This document shows positions 52,242-61,886 of a DNA stretch of 64,000 bases, in pieces. A model generated the notes under the pieces. That model saw nothing but the letters and a program-made list of their open reading frames with translations, was not told the DNA's origin and searched no databases. This DNA is from Flavisolibacter ginsenosidimutans (lineage in GTDB: Bacteria; Bacteroidota; Bacteroidia; Chitinophagales; Chitinophagaceae): contig NZ_CP042433.1 in NCBI RefSeq assembly GCF_007970805.1, positions 1,922,001-1,986,000 of the forward strand, read 5' to 3'. The position numbers were made by a program, and so were the translations under genes. The first letter of the stretch is position 1. Each line of letters opens with the position of its first letter.

Positions 52242-53930
52242 TCAGAATTCAAAGTTCCGCCGGTGCATATTCCAGCGAACGCCAAAATAAAAGACCGTTG
52301 TGCTTTGTGCGGGAGTTGTGTAATAAGCGTCCTGCGTGCGCCGGACGGCGTTGAGCTCAACAAAAAAATTGGGCTTCAATTCGTACGATACAAGCAGCGA
52401 CGCATATTTCACGTTGGTTGAAACCGGCGAGCCGATGCTGTAACCGTATTCCGAAACCGGTCGCAACGTAGCCGGCTGAAAAATATTGGAACCGTAATTG
52501 GCTGCGCTGGTGTCTTTGCCCTGTTTGTAATAAATGGCTTTGGCTTCCAACATTAGTCGCGGTATGGGCTGGTAGCGGGCCAGCCCGATGAATTCGTTAA
52601 AGCTGGCGCCGTATGGGTGGGCAAGCGGTTGGTTGTTGTGCGTCCAGTTGGCAATTGAATCGGTGTGCGAATAGGTAAAGGGTCGCACACGATTCCATTC
52701 GCCCTGCAAATCAAGATTAGAAACACCGAAGGCGTCAATGTATTTGCCCCCCAATTGATAGCCGAATTTGTTTCCCCACCAATTGTTCTTCAGTTCGTGC
52801 ACACGCAGTTCGTCCAGCAACAGTTGACCGTACAACTGCACGTGCTTTGCAAGATTGGCTTTTGCATCGAGGCCTGCAAGCGAATTATCCAAACTGCCGC
52901 TTTGCTGTTCAATGGAACGGTAAAAAATAACCGGGTTCAGGTAACCAAATTCAAAATGATTGGGCCGGCCAAAAACGATGGCTTCAAACAAGCCCACGTT
53001 CAACCATTTGGCAACGGCCATGTCGAGGTGATGAACCGCCGCGTATTTTTTATCCAAATAAATATCAGCCCGTTTGCGGTTGGCGTTTACCAGCTCCATG
53101 AAAATGTTCTGGTAATTGAATTTCCAGATGCGTGTGTTGAGTTTTAAGAACAAAGCGCTGTTTGAAAAATCACTGAGGAACAAACTGCGGTAACCGTTGC
53201 CGATGAAATTTTTATCATAGCCAAAAACAATGTCAATGTATTTGGCGGCTTTGAAAGAAATATAGCCCCGTGCATCAAAATAATCGTAACCCGTTCCTTT
53301 AAAATCTTTGTAAAAACCTTCGCCGGGTACAGCGTGGCGCTCGGTTACCCAGTTTTGCACGTAAGTCGGATCACGTTCCTGGTTATCGGTAATGTAAGCG
53401 GCAAAGCCAATTTTGTTGGCAATGGTGCCGCGCAGCGTAACGCCTCTTGTGTTCAAAAAAATCTTTTCACTGCTGGCTGATTCCTTGCCCAAATAATATT
53501 GAAAAACCGGGTTGACGATGAGGTGAAAATCTTTTTGATTCACTTCAAAAAAATTTGCCGGCGTTTTGTAGAAACTCTTCCAGAAGAGCCTTTTGCTCTT
53601 CAGCGAATCGCGGTTATCCGCGTATTCAATGTTGCTTGCCTGCGCGGTATAAAGATTAAAGGCATCCACTTTCGAGAGCGGCATAGACGACGCAACTCTT
53701 TGCAAAGCCGGAATAAATTCTTGCCGGCTGTAAGGTTTTGTTTTGGAAAAATTCAGCACCGAATCGGTCTGCGCTTTTATCTCCATTCGCTCCAGCAAAA
53801 CATTCTCTTTAGCGCCTTGCGGCAGATAGGTTGTTTGCGCAAAACCGGCTACGGGAACAAAAAGGAAAAGAAGCCAGGAAATTTTAAAAAGCCCTTCCAC
53901 AGGTTTGGAGCGTCTTTGTTTATATTGCAT
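52242..53930 (-). CDS. Wzi/RemB-like outer-membrane beta-barrel protein
   Basis: 562 residues. A signal peptide ends near VAGFAQTT. The rest is a beta-barrel with ITDNQERDPTYVQNWVTERH, DYFDARGYISFKAAKYIDIVFG, NFIGNGYRSLFLSDFS and HFEFGYLNPVIFYRS, typical of capsule-assembly Wzi-related proteins that in gliding Bacteroidota are called RemB. It ends VFYFGVRWNMHRRNFEF, an aromatic barrel terminus. It may attach surface polysaccharide or participate in surface adhesion. A perfect -7 element TAAATTTG lies 14 bases upstream of the ATG. Confidence 0.8.
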   Translation of the reverse strand: MQYKQRRSKPVEGLFKISWLLFLFVPVAGFAQTTYLPQGAKENVLLERMEIKAQTDSVLNFSKTKPYSRQEFIPALQRVASSMPLSKVDAFNLYTAQASNIEYADNRDSLKSKRLFWKSFYKTPANFFEVNQKDFHLIVNPVFQYYLGKESASSEKIFLNTRGVTLRGTIANKIGFAAYITDNQERDPTYVQNWVTERHAVPGEGFYKDFKGTGYDYFDARGYISFKAAKYIDIVFGYDKNFIGNGYRSLFLSDFSNSALFLKLNTRIWKFNYQNIFMELVNANRKRADIYLDKKYAAVHHLDMAVAKWLNVGLFEAIVFGRPNHFEFGYLNPVIFYRSIEQQSGSLDNSLAGLDAKANLAKHVQLYGQLLLDELRVHELKNNWWGNKFGYQLGGKYIDAFGVSNLDLQGEWNRVRPFTYSHTDSIANWTHNNQPLAHPYGASFNEFIGLARYQPIPRLMLEAKAIYYKQGKDTSAANYGSNIFQPATLRPVSEYGYSIGSPVSTNVKYASLLVSYELKPNFFVELNAVRRTQDAYYTTPAQSTTVFYFGVRWNMHRRNFEF

Positions 53931-53944
53931 AAATGCTTTCGGTT

Positions 53945-53952
53945 CAAATTTA
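53945..53952 (-). promoter_or_regulatory. -7 element of the Wzi/RemB-like gene
   Basis: Minus-strand TAAATTTG fits TAnnTTTG exactly, 14 bases before the start codon at 53930 and also only four bases from the divergent pyrC ATG at 53957. The 26-bp gap between the two start codons means the promoter of each gene lies inside the other's coding region or start. Confidence 0.5.
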
Positions 53953-53956
53953 GAAG

Positions 53957-55297
53957 ATGCAAAACTACCTCATTAAAAACATTCAAGTCGTCAACGAAAA
54001 TAAGATAGAAGCCGCCGATGTGTGGATTGCCGATGAACGCATCAAAAAAATTGCACCACGCATCACACTTAATACGCATTGCACCGAAATAAACGGAGAA
54101 GGAAAATATTTGCTGCCCGGCGCGATTGATGACCAGGTACATTTTCGCGATCCGGGACTGACGCAAAAAGCCACAATTTATACCGAAGCAAGAGCAGCCG
54201 TTGCCGGTGGAGTCACATCGTTTATGGAAATGCCCAATACCGTGCCTCCGGCGCTCAGGCAGGATTTGCTTGAAGAAAAATACGGTATCGCGTCGCAAAG
54301 TTCCGTTGCCAATTATTCTTTTTTCATGGGTACGTCCAACAACAACGCCGATGAGGTTTTGCGAACAAACGAAAAGAAGAAAGACATCTGCGGCGTTAAA
54401 ATTTTCATGGGCGCTTCCACGGGAAATTTGTTGGTTGACAATTACCTCACCATTGATAAAATCTTTCGCGAAAGCGAAGTGCTGATTGCCACGCATTGCG
54501 AAGAAGAAAGCATCATTAAGGACAATTATCACCGTTTAAAAGCAGAAAAAGGCGACCTCTCTCCTTCCGACCATCCGCTCGTTCGCAACGAAGAAGCCTG
54601 CTTTGAATCTTCGTTCAAAGCCGTGCAGTTGGCGAAGAAACACAATACGCGGCTGCACATCCTTCACATCAGTACCGAAAAAGAATTACAGCTTTTTACC
54701 AACCTTTTTCCACTGAAAGAAAAACGCATTACGGCGGAAGTTTGCGTTCATCACCTTCATTTTACCAGCAACGATTACGCAACGTTTGGTTACAAAATAA
54801 AATGCAATCCGGCCATTAAAGCACCGTACAATAAAGAAGCCTTATGGGCTGCTTTGCTTGATGACCGGCTTGATGTTATTGCCACCGACCATGCACCCCA
54901 TTTACTCAGCGAAAAAGAGCCACCCTATGAACACGCACACGCCGGTTTGCCGCTGGTTCAGCATCCTTTGTTGTTGATGCTGTATTACCACAAACAGGGA
55001 AAAATATCGCTGCAAAAAATTGTGCAGAAGATGAGCCACGCCGTTGCAGACTGTTTTCAAATTGCCGAACGCGGCTATATCCGCGAAGGGTATTTTGCCG
55101 ATTTGGTGATGGTGGATTTGAACGAATCAACCACCGTTTCGAAGGAAGAACTTTTTTACAAATGCGGCTGGAGCCCGCTCGAAGGCTTCACATTTCCGGC
55201 AAGTATTACACACACTTTCGTCAACGGAAACTTGGTTTATGAAAACGGAGCGGTAAATGACTCTTATAAAGGTGCCCGGCTGGTATTCGATCGATAA
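53957..55297 (+). CDS. pyrC: Dihydroorotase
   Basis: 446 residues, an amidohydrolase-fold DHOase of the type-I/allantoinase-like group. The metal region LLPGAIDDQVHFRDPG has Q60 where most amidohydrolases have the first His of HxH; H62 and R64 are kept. The carboxylated lysine block GVKIFMGASTGN, ATHCEEE, LHILHIST and ATDHAPHLLSEKE are intact. I recall the same DDQVHFR form from other Bacteroidota DHOases, so it appears to be a lineage trait. It makes dihydroorotate from carbamoyl aspartate in pyrimidine synthesis. Confidence 0.93.
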   Translation: MQNYLIKNIQVVNENKIEAADVWIADERIKKIAPRITLNTHCTEINGEGKYLLPGAIDDQVHFRDPGLTQKATIYTEARAAVAGGVTSFMEMPNTVPPALRQDLLEEKYGIASQSSVANYSFFMGTSNNNADEVLRTNEKKKDICGVKIFMGASTGNLLVDNYLTIDKIFRESEVLIATHCEEESIIKDNYHRLKAEKGDLSPSDHPLVRNEEACFESSFKAVQLAKKHNTRLHILHISTEKELQLFTNLFPLKEKRITAEVCVHHLHFTSNDYATFGYKIKCNPAIKAPYNKEALWAALLDDRLDVIATDHAPHLLSEKEPPYEHAHAGLPLVQHPLLLMLYYHKQGKISLQKIVQKMSHAVADCFQIAERGYIREGYFADLVMVDLNESTTVSKEELFYKCGWSPLEGFTFPASITHTFVNGNLVYENGAVNDSYKGARLVFDR

Positions 55298-55330
55298 TCC
55301 CGACAATCCTTAATCAAATCCCGATAATCT

Positions 55331-56647
55331 GTGGTCATAGATAGAATTAGTTTTAACGACATTTCCATTTTTCACAGCGATGAAGAAGCGTCCATTTTTC
55401 ACAAGCTGAACTTTACCAAAACCGTTGGCGGCAAGGAATGGCTGCGCCGATTTTTTACCGAGCCGCACAGCGATCTCAAACGCATTCTGGGCACGCAAAC
55501 CATCATTAAAATTTTGCTGGAACATTTGGACGACTGGCCCACGGAAATCACCAACGGCACGGTGATCATGATGGACAAATTTTTGGATTACAACCTCGAC
55601 CCCATTCCGCAAAATCCCAATACTTTCAACAGCTTTAGCTATAAAATTTTGCACAGCGCCGATTATTCGATGGTGAAATATTCGGTAAAGCATTTCGGCG
55701 ATTTTTTGCGCGGCATGCAAAAGCTGGTTCATCTTTTCGACGGCTCCGAACTTTCTTCAAACCTTCAGTTTTACGTTGACCGCATCAAAAAGATTCTGGA
55801 AGAAAAGCCGTTGAAAGATTTGGCTTTGTCCCACGCAAAAGATGAGCTAACCGTTCAGCAAAACCTTTACTACGGCTATTATTACCGCGTACAATTCAAA
55901 ACGGACTTGAATGAATTGATGGAAATTTTTAGCCGCCTGGAAGCCTGGTATTCGATGGCCAAAGCGGTAAAGGCTTACGACCTTCACTTTCCCGATTTTA
56001 TTGAACAGGAAGAGCCTTATTTTAAAACCGAAGGGTTATATCACGTGCTGCTGCAACAACCCACTCCGTATGACCTTGCGTTGCAGCCCAATGAAAATTT
56101 TCTCTTTCTCACCGGCGCAAACATGGCCGGGAAAAGTACCTTGATTAAAGCCGTGGGCTCAGCGGTTTTTTTGGCGCACATCGGCATGGGCGTACCGGCA
56201 AAGAACATGAAACTTTCGCTGTTCGATGGCTTGCTTTCCAACATCAACGTTACCGACAACATTGCCAAAGGCGAGAGCTATTTTTTTAACGAAGTGCAGC
56301 GCATCAAGAACACCGTTTACAAAATCAATGACGGCAAAAAATGGCTGGTGCTGATTGACGAATTGTTCAAAGGCACCAACGTGCAGGACGCCATGAAATG
56401 TTCGCTCACGGTAATTAAAGGATTGATGAAAATTAAAAACTCGTTGTTCATTCTCTCCACGCATTTATACGAGATCGGCGATGAATTGAAGCAATACCCG
56501 AACATCTCGTTTAAATATTTTGAAACCACCGTGAACGATGACCAGTTGGCATTTAGTTATCAACTAAAAGAAGGCATCAGTAATGACCGAATTGGTTATG
56601 TGATTTTGCGAAGGGAAAAGGTGGTGGAGATGCTGGAGAAACTATGA
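55331..56647 (+). CDS. MutS-domain protein without mismatch-binding domain
   Basis: 438 residues, starting with GTG at 55331; no ATG lies nearby. N-terminal helical core (FHSDEEASIFHKLNFTK, VGGKEWLRRFFTEPHSDLKR) and a C-terminal MutS-type ATPase: Walker A LTGANMAGKSTLIK, NITDN-like loop NINVTDNIAKGESYFFNEV, Walker B LVLIDELFKGTN and ILSTHLYE. The mismatch-binding N-domain and the Smr domain are absent. Similar stand-alone proteins are common in Bacteroidota next to other housekeeping genes. Their function is unknown. Confidence 0.87.
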   Translation: MVIDRISFNDISIFHSDEEASIFHKLNFTKTVGGKEWLRRFFTEPHSDLKRILGTQTIIKILLEHLDDWPTEITNGTVIMMDKFLDYNLDPIPQNPNTFNSFSYKILHSADYSMVKYSVKHFGDFLRGMQKLVHLFDGSELSSNLQFYVDRIKKILEEKPLKDLALSHAKDELTVQQNLYYGYYYRVQFKTDLNELMEIFSRLEAWYSMAKAVKAYDLHFPDFIEQEEPYFKTEGLYHVLLQQPTPYDLALQPNENFLFLTGANMAGKSTLIKAVGSAVFLAHIGMGVPAKNMKLSLFDGLLSNINVTDNIAKGESYFFNEVQRIKNTVYKINDGKKWLVLIDELFKGTNVQDAMKCSLTVIKGLMKIKNSLFILSTHLYEIGDELKQYPNISFKYFETTVNDDQLAFSYQLKEGISNDRIGYVILRREKVVEMLEKL

Positions 56648-56700
56648 CACGAATTATAACGGATTACACGAATTAAATCGCTTAAATTTTGAGCTTGCCT

Positions 56701-58272
56701 ATGCGCACAGGGATGCTTTTTTTATTTATCCTCCTAACATCGCTTGCAAAGGCGCAAGACATAGATGTATTGTACTACAGTTTTGGAATAACTCTAAGTG
56801 ACGACAAAGACGCAATTGTAGGAATGACTGCAATAAACTTTGTTCATCGAACGAATGAAAAGACAATCAAATTTGATCTTACGGCTCAAAACAAAGAAGG
56901 CAAGGGCATGAAAGTTCTTGTTGCGTCTTTAGCGACGGGATCAATTTTAAAAACAGCACAAGATGAACAACATTTATTTATCACGTTGCCATATGCAAAA
57001 AAAGGTGATACCCAAACAATCGCGATTTCCTATTTCGGTATTCCCGACGACGGTTTGATTATTTCTAAAAATAAATATGGCGACCGAACATTTTTCGCAG
57101 ACAATTGGCCAAACCGTGCGCACCATTGGCTACCGTGTATTGACCTACCTGAAGACAAGGCATCCTTTTCTTTCAATGTTATAGCTCCACCACATTATCA
57201 AGTTGTATCAAACGGAAGAAAAACGGGAGAACATCTATTGGCGAAAAATATGAAGGCTACGGACTGGGAAGAAGACATTCCTTCACCCACAAAAGTCATG
57301 GTCATCGGTGTCGCCAGGTTTGCCACGAAGGTTTATGATGACAGTCCCAAAGATATTCCAGTTTCCGCATGGGTTTATCCGCAGGACAGCACAAAAGGTT
57401 TTTACGATTACGCGGTGGCAACGGACATACTGCAATTCTTTTCGGATTACATTGGTCCTTATCCGTATAACAAACTGGCGAACGTACAGAGCAAAACCAT
57501 CTTCGGCGGCATGGAAAACGCAAGCTGCATTTTTTACGCCGAGAGCACCGTTACCGGCGACAGAAGTTCCGAAGACATTCTTGCCCACGAAATAGCGCAC
57601 CAATGGTTTGGCGACATGGCCACAGAAAAATCTTTTGCGCATTTGTGGTTAAGCGAAGGCTTCGCCACCTACTTCACCGATATTTATTTTGAGCACAAAT
57701 ACGGCCGAGACGCTTTTCTTAAACGGATAAAAAAAGAACGCAGCGAAGTCCTTGCTTTCGCAAAAGCATCCGCGCATCCGGTGGTTGATACAACGTCTGA
57801 TTTGATGTCCCTGCTCAACGCCAACAGCTATCAAAAAGGCGCTTGGGTTTTGCACATGCTGCGCAATGAAGTTGGCGATTCAACGTTTCACGAAATCATT
57901 CGGGCTTATTACAATGCTTACAAAGGCGGCAACGCAGAAACAAGGGATTTTGAAGCGGTAGCGGAAAAGGTTTCTGGAAAAGACATGAAATGGTTTTTCG
58001 ATCAGTGGTTGTACACGCAAGGCGTACCGCAACTGGACTTTAGTGTTCGTAAGACTAAGGACAAATCTTATCTGGTGGTTACGCAAAAGCAACCAATCCA
58101 ATTCCACTTGTCTTTAAATCTCACATTTTCGGCCGCAACTTTAGAAACAAAAACCATCCACCTGCAAAATAAAGTGACCGAGATTTTACTGCCTGACAAC
58201 ACGAGCCGCATCCTACTTGATGCCGATGCTCATCTTTTGTATGAAGGCAAATCGGCCGTGCAGTTAAACTGA
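56701..58272 (+). CDS. M1-family aminopeptidase
   Basis: 523 residues from the ATG at 56701. A signal peptide (MLFLFILLTSLAKAQ) is followed by the N-terminal beta domain, GGMEN exopeptidase motif and zinc site H296-E297-x-x-H300 with E319 (HEIAHQWFGDMATEK, WLSEGFATYF). It lacks the large C-terminal helical domain of E. coli PepN, so it is a short, secreted M1 form. It removes N-terminal residues from peptides in the periplasm or outside the cell. Confidence 0.9.
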   Translation: MRTGMLFLFILLTSLAKAQDIDVLYYSFGITLSDDKDAIVGMTAINFVHRTNEKTIKFDLTAQNKEGKGMKVLVASLATGSILKTAQDEQHLFITLPYAKKGDTQTIAISYFGIPDDGLIISKNKYGDRTFFADNWPNRAHHWLPCIDLPEDKASFSFNVIAPPHYQVVSNGRKTGEHLLAKNMKATDWEEDIPSPTKVMVIGVARFATKVYDDSPKDIPVSAWVYPQDSTKGFYDYAVATDILQFFSDYIGPYPYNKLANVQSKTIFGGMENASCIFYAESTVTGDRSSEDILAHEIAHQWFGDMATEKSFAHLWLSEGFATYFTDIYFEHKYGRDAFLKRIKKERSEVLAFAKASAHPVVDTTSDLMSLLNANSYQKGAWVLHMLRNEVGDSTFHEIIRAYYNAYKGGNAETRDFEAVAEKVSGKDMKWFFDQWLYTQGVPQLDFSVRKTKDKSYLVVTQKQPIQFHLSLNLTFSAATLETKTIHLQNKVTEILLPDNTSRILLDADAHLLYEGKSAVQLN

Positions 58273-58551
58273 GTTCAAAAGACACCATAAAAAGGGTGTT
58301 TTACCCGTACTAACAATGGTTTCGCAACCGTAGATTTACTCCGTTATTTAAACCGCGATTAACACATGAAAACCTTGCGTTAGGAGTTCCACCAAATCGG
58401 CACATTCGCACAGTTGATTTTCAGATAATAAAAATTTAAAAGATGTTGTATTTTGCAGTGTCTCACTCGTCTCTGTAATAGCCAAAACTTTGCTCCTGTT
58501 CCCCAACGAACTACGCAAATGCATTTATTTTTTTATACCAAAACCAGTTTT
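58273..58551. other. Spacer between M1 peptidase and DUF5723 genes
   Basis: 279 bp. A weak ACACC/GGTGT hairpin followed by TTTTA (58281-58303) may terminate the M1 gene. I see no other supported feature. Confidence 0.4.
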
Positions 58552-60015
58552 ATGAGAATTCTTTTCCTATTACTCTCCTTCTGCTTGACAATCGCTGCCG
58601 GCGCTCAGGATTTTTCCGGCTACCGCACCGGAAATTATACCGGCGTAAACGGCGTGTTTTACAACCCTGCCAACATCGCCGACAGCCGCTACCGCTGGGA
58701 TTTTAACCTGTTTAGTGTAAGTACTGCCATTGGCAACAACAAAGCCTTGTTTAAGCTAAAGGACATTGGCAACACGCTTGACGGCGACAGCATTAAAAAC
58801 AAAATTTTTGCCGAAGGTTCAGGTCCTTCCAGTGGTTTGGCATCAGTGGTTTTGCAAGGCCCTTCCGTCATGTTCAACCTCAATAAAAAATCGGCGATGG
58901 CGGTAACTACAAGGGCAAGAGTGATGGCGAACATCGTGGACATTGACAGCAAACTTGCCCGACAGATTATAGACGACAACGCAGGCAATATTGGTTTTCC
59001 ATACACGGTTTCATCGGCCACAAACATGGCGGTAAATGCAAACGCCTGGACGGAATTTGGCCTAAGCTATGCAAGAGAAATTCTGGACAAGGGAAAGCAT
59101 TATTTCAAAGGCGGCGTCTCGCTTAAATATCTTGCGGGAGCGGCCAACGCTTCTGTCAACATCGGCAGCCTTAACGGCACCATCAACTACGACGCGGTAA
59201 AGAACGAAAGCTATCTCACAAACGCCTCGGGCCGCATGGGTTTAAATTTCGGTGGCATAAACATTTCGGATTTTGAAGCGAATGATTTGCTTTCGTTCAA
59301 GAGCACAGGCTTTGGCGCCGACATTGGCTTCGTGTACGAGTTCCGCCCCGACACGGCAAGCCTTCGGAACGAATGGGGCGAGATGCGTCGCGACCTGAAC
59401 AAATACAAGCTCCGGGTTGGCGTAGCCTTGTTGGACGTTGGTGGCATTAGTTACACAAGAGATTTGAGCCGCAGCGGAGCTTACAACGTTCACATCGGCA
59501 GCACCCAACGTTTTTATCTGTCGTCGCTGGCAGATGCCAGCCTTGACCACTTTAAAGACACGCTGAACAAGTACCCGCAATATTTTACCGAAGACAAAAC
59601 GGCAACCGCTTCTAGCTACCGCATTTCGCTGCCAACGACTTTGCAGTTGGACGTTGACTACCGCGTGAACAACGGTTTTTATGTTAACGGTGCTGCGCAA
59701 TTTGGCTTGACCAATACCAGCAAAAACATTGGCAACGGCCAGTATTATTCTTCTTTTACACTGACGCCTCGTTTTGAAACCGGCGGCTTTGGCGTGTACC
59801 TGCCGCTCGGCAGCAATGCGCTTACCGGTTTTACCGGCGGCCTGGCAATAAGATTCGGAAATATTATCCTTGGTTCGGGGAGCATTTTATCAGCGCTTGG
59901 CGGTTCAAAACAAGCTGACTTTTTTATCGGTGCACACTTTGGCTCAAAGCAAAAGAACAAGGCGCCAAAGAAGAACGTGAGCAATGATTCGAATTCATCG
60001 TCTGTTAATCAGTAA
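58552..60015 (+). CDS. DUF5723 outer-membrane protein
   Basis: 487 residues from the ATG at 58552. A signal peptide (MRILFLLLSFCLTIAAGAQ) precedes a barrel protein opening FSGYRTGNYTGVNGVFYNPA and containing repeated amphipathic strands, KLRVGVALLDVGGISYTRD and GFGVYLPLGSNALTGFTGGL. This is the pattern of DUF5723, related to the OmpA/ PorV-like barrel group. The C-terminal tail after FIGAHFGSKQKN is disordered (KNVSNDSNSSSVNQ). The upstream 280-bp spacer has no supported gene. Function unknown. Confidence 0.83.
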   Translation: MRILFLLLSFCLTIAAGAQDFSGYRTGNYTGVNGVFYNPANIADSRYRWDFNLFSVSTAIGNNKALFKLKDIGNTLDGDSIKNKIFAEGSGPSSGLASVVLQGPSVMFNLNKKSAMAVTTRARVMANIVDIDSKLARQIIDDNAGNIGFPYTVSSATNMAVNANAWTEFGLSYAREILDKGKHYFKGGVSLKYLAGAANASVNIGSLNGTINYDAVKNESYLTNASGRMGLNFGGINISDFEANDLLSFKSTGFGADIGFVYEFRPDTASLRNEWGEMRRDLNKYKLRVGVALLDVGGISYTRDLSRSGAYNVHIGSTQRFYLSSLADASLDHFKDTLNKYPQYFTEDKTATASSYRISLPTTLQLDVDYRVNNGFYVNGAAQFGLTNTSKNIGNGQYYSSFTLTPRFETGGFGVYLPLGSNALTGFTGGLAIRFGNIILGSGSILSALGGSKQADFFIGAHFGSKQKNKAPKKNVSNDSNSSSVNQ

Positions 60016-60166
60016 ATCCGTATGAGAACATCACGAATGGTTCCGGCACAAATAGCGACGTTCTTGGTGTTTCCATTACTGACGGCAAGCGTGCGGCAAG
60101 AGCCGTTAACTCGCAACCGCATCCTGAACTTTCACATACAGTAAGCCTGTTCATCTACCAAAACAA

Positions 60167-60191
60167 AAGCCGCTGAAAATTTCAGCGGCTT
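60167..60191. terminator. Bidirectional terminator before pdhC
   Basis: AAGCCGCTGAA pairs with TTCAGCGGCTT around a three-base loop and is followed by A/T-rich sequence. It serves the DUF5723 and pdhC genes, which converge. Confidence 0.82.
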
Positions 60192-60218
60192 AATTTATTC
60201 ACAATAACGACACCGTAG

Positions 60219-61886
60219 TTAAACGAGCATCGTCACCGGGTTCTCCAGAAACTTTTTAAACGTTTGCAGAAAGCCTGCTCCCACGGCACCGTCAACACTG
60301 CGGTGGTCACAACTTAGGGTTACCTTCATCACGTTACGTACCGCAAATCCATCTCCCTTTTTGTACACTTCTTCTTTGATTCTTCCCACGGCCATAATCG
60401 CACTATCGGGCGGGTTGATGATGGCCGTAAACTCGTCAATGTCCATCATGCCCAAATTGGAAATGGTGAAGGTGTTACCGGTGAATTCGTTCGGCTGAAG
60501 TTTTTTATTTCTGGCTTTGCCCGCAAGCTCTTTTGTTTCCGCGGCAATCTGGCTTAATGTTTTTTGATCGGCAAAGCGAATCACCGGCACAATCAAACCG
60601 TCTTCCACGGCTACGGCCACGCCGATATTTATATGTTGGTAAGTGCGAATGAAATCACCCATCCACGAACTGTTAACGGCAGGATGCTTGCGCAGGGCCA
60701 TAGCGCAAGCTTTCACCACCATATCGTTGAAAGAAATCTTCACGCTGCTCACTTCGTTCATTTGCGTACGTGCCGTCATCGCGTTGTCCATCACAATCTC
60801 CATCGTGAGATAGAAATGCGGCGCACTGAATTTGCTTTCGCCCAAACGTTTCGCAATCACTTTGCGCATTTGCGAAACATTGGTATCGGCATAACCTTCC
60901 TGACCGGAGACCGGTTGACTGGTTGATTGGGTGATTGGTTGAACAGTTGCCGATTGCTGATTGCTGATCGCTGAAGGCTTGAAGTTGTCAACGTCGGCTT
61001 TTACAATGCGACCGTTGTCGCCGCTGCCTTGCACCTTGGAAATATCAATGCCTTTTTCGGCTGCCATTTTTTTGGCCAATGGCGAAGCCTTGATGCGGCC
61101 ATCTGTAGTGCCGTTGACGGTTGTTTGTTGTTCGTTGGCCGTTTGTGCGGCGGGTTGGTTGCTCGTTGGAGTTGCCGCTTCTGTAGGCTGTTGAGTGTTG
61201 ACCGTTGACTGTGCACCGCCTTTTGCCGCTGCTACAATCGCCTTCACATCTACTTTGCCTTCTTCGCCAATGATGCAGAGCAAATCGTTCACGGCAATCT
61301 TCTCGCCTTGCTGCGCACCCTGGTACAAAAGCTTTCCGTTCTTGTAGCTTTCCAGTTCCATTGTGGCTTTATCGGTTTCAATGTCGGCCAACACATCACC
61401 CTTTTTCACATCGTCGCCTACTTTTTTGTGCCATCCCGCAATCACGCCTTCGGTCATTGTATCGCTCAATCTTGGCATCAGCACAACTTCCTCCATTTTC
61501 GAAATATCAACGGAGGGTGAAGAAGGTTGAGTTTGGGTTTGAGCTTGAGCTTGTGGCTGAGGGCTTGCGGCTTGTTGCGATTGACCGCTTTGCGGTTGCG
61601 GTTGCGCAGCGGGTTTGCCGCCGCCAATTAAACCAGAAACGTCCTCGCCGGGTGCGCCTACAATGGCCAACAAATCGTCCACTTGAATTTTAGAACCCTT
61701 GTCGCCGCCGATGTGCAGCAATGTGCCGTCCTTGTAGCTTTCCAGTTCCATTGTGGCTTTATCGGTTTCTATTTCGGCAAGCAGGTCGCCTTTTTTTACG
61801 GAGTCTCCAATCTTTTTGTGCCAGGCGGCAATCACGCCTTCGGTCATCGTATCGCTGAGGCGGGGCATCAGTATCACTTCGGCCAT
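60219..61886 (-). CDS. pdhC: Pyruvate dehydrogenase E2, two lipoyl domains
   Basis: 555 residues from the ATG at 61886; a longer in-frame frame upstream comes from the repeat. Two lipoyl domains with lipoyl lysines K43 and K173 (both ETDKATMELES), Q/P/A/T-rich linkers, an E3-binding domain (IKASPLAKKMAAEKGIDISKV) and a catalytic domain ending DHRSVDGAVGAGFL. It transfers acetyl from E1 to CoA. The two lipoyl-domain DNA sequences share a 38-base identical run. The linker at 60901-60977 uses the same word repeats as local spacers. Confidence 0.95.
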   Translation of the reverse strand: MAEVILMPRLSDTMTEGVIAAWHKKIGDSVKKGDLLAEIETDKATMELESYKDGTLLHIGGDKGSKIQVDDLLAIVGAPGEDVSGLIGGGKPAAQPQPQSGQSQQAASPQPQAQAQTQTQPSSPSVDISKMEEVVLMPRLSDTMTEGVIAGWHKKVGDDVKKGDVLADIETDKATMELESYKNGKLLYQGAQQGEKIAVNDLLCIIGEEGKVDVKAIVAAAKGGAQSTVNTQQPTEAATPTSNQPAAQTANEQQTTVNGTTDGRIKASPLAKKMAAEKGIDISKVQGSGDNGRIVKADVDNFKPSAISNQQSATVQPITQSTSQPVSGQEGYADTNVSQMRKVIAKRLGESKFSAPHFYLTMEIVMDNAMTARTQMNEVSSVKISFNDMVVKACAMALRKHPAVNSSWMGDFIRTYQHINIGVAVAVEDGLIVPVIRFADQKTLSQIAAETKELAGKARNKKLQPNEFTGNTFTISNLGMMDIDEFTAIINPPDSAIMAVGRIKEEVYKKGDGFAVRNVMKVTLSCDHRSVDGAVGAGFLQTFKKFLENPVTMLV

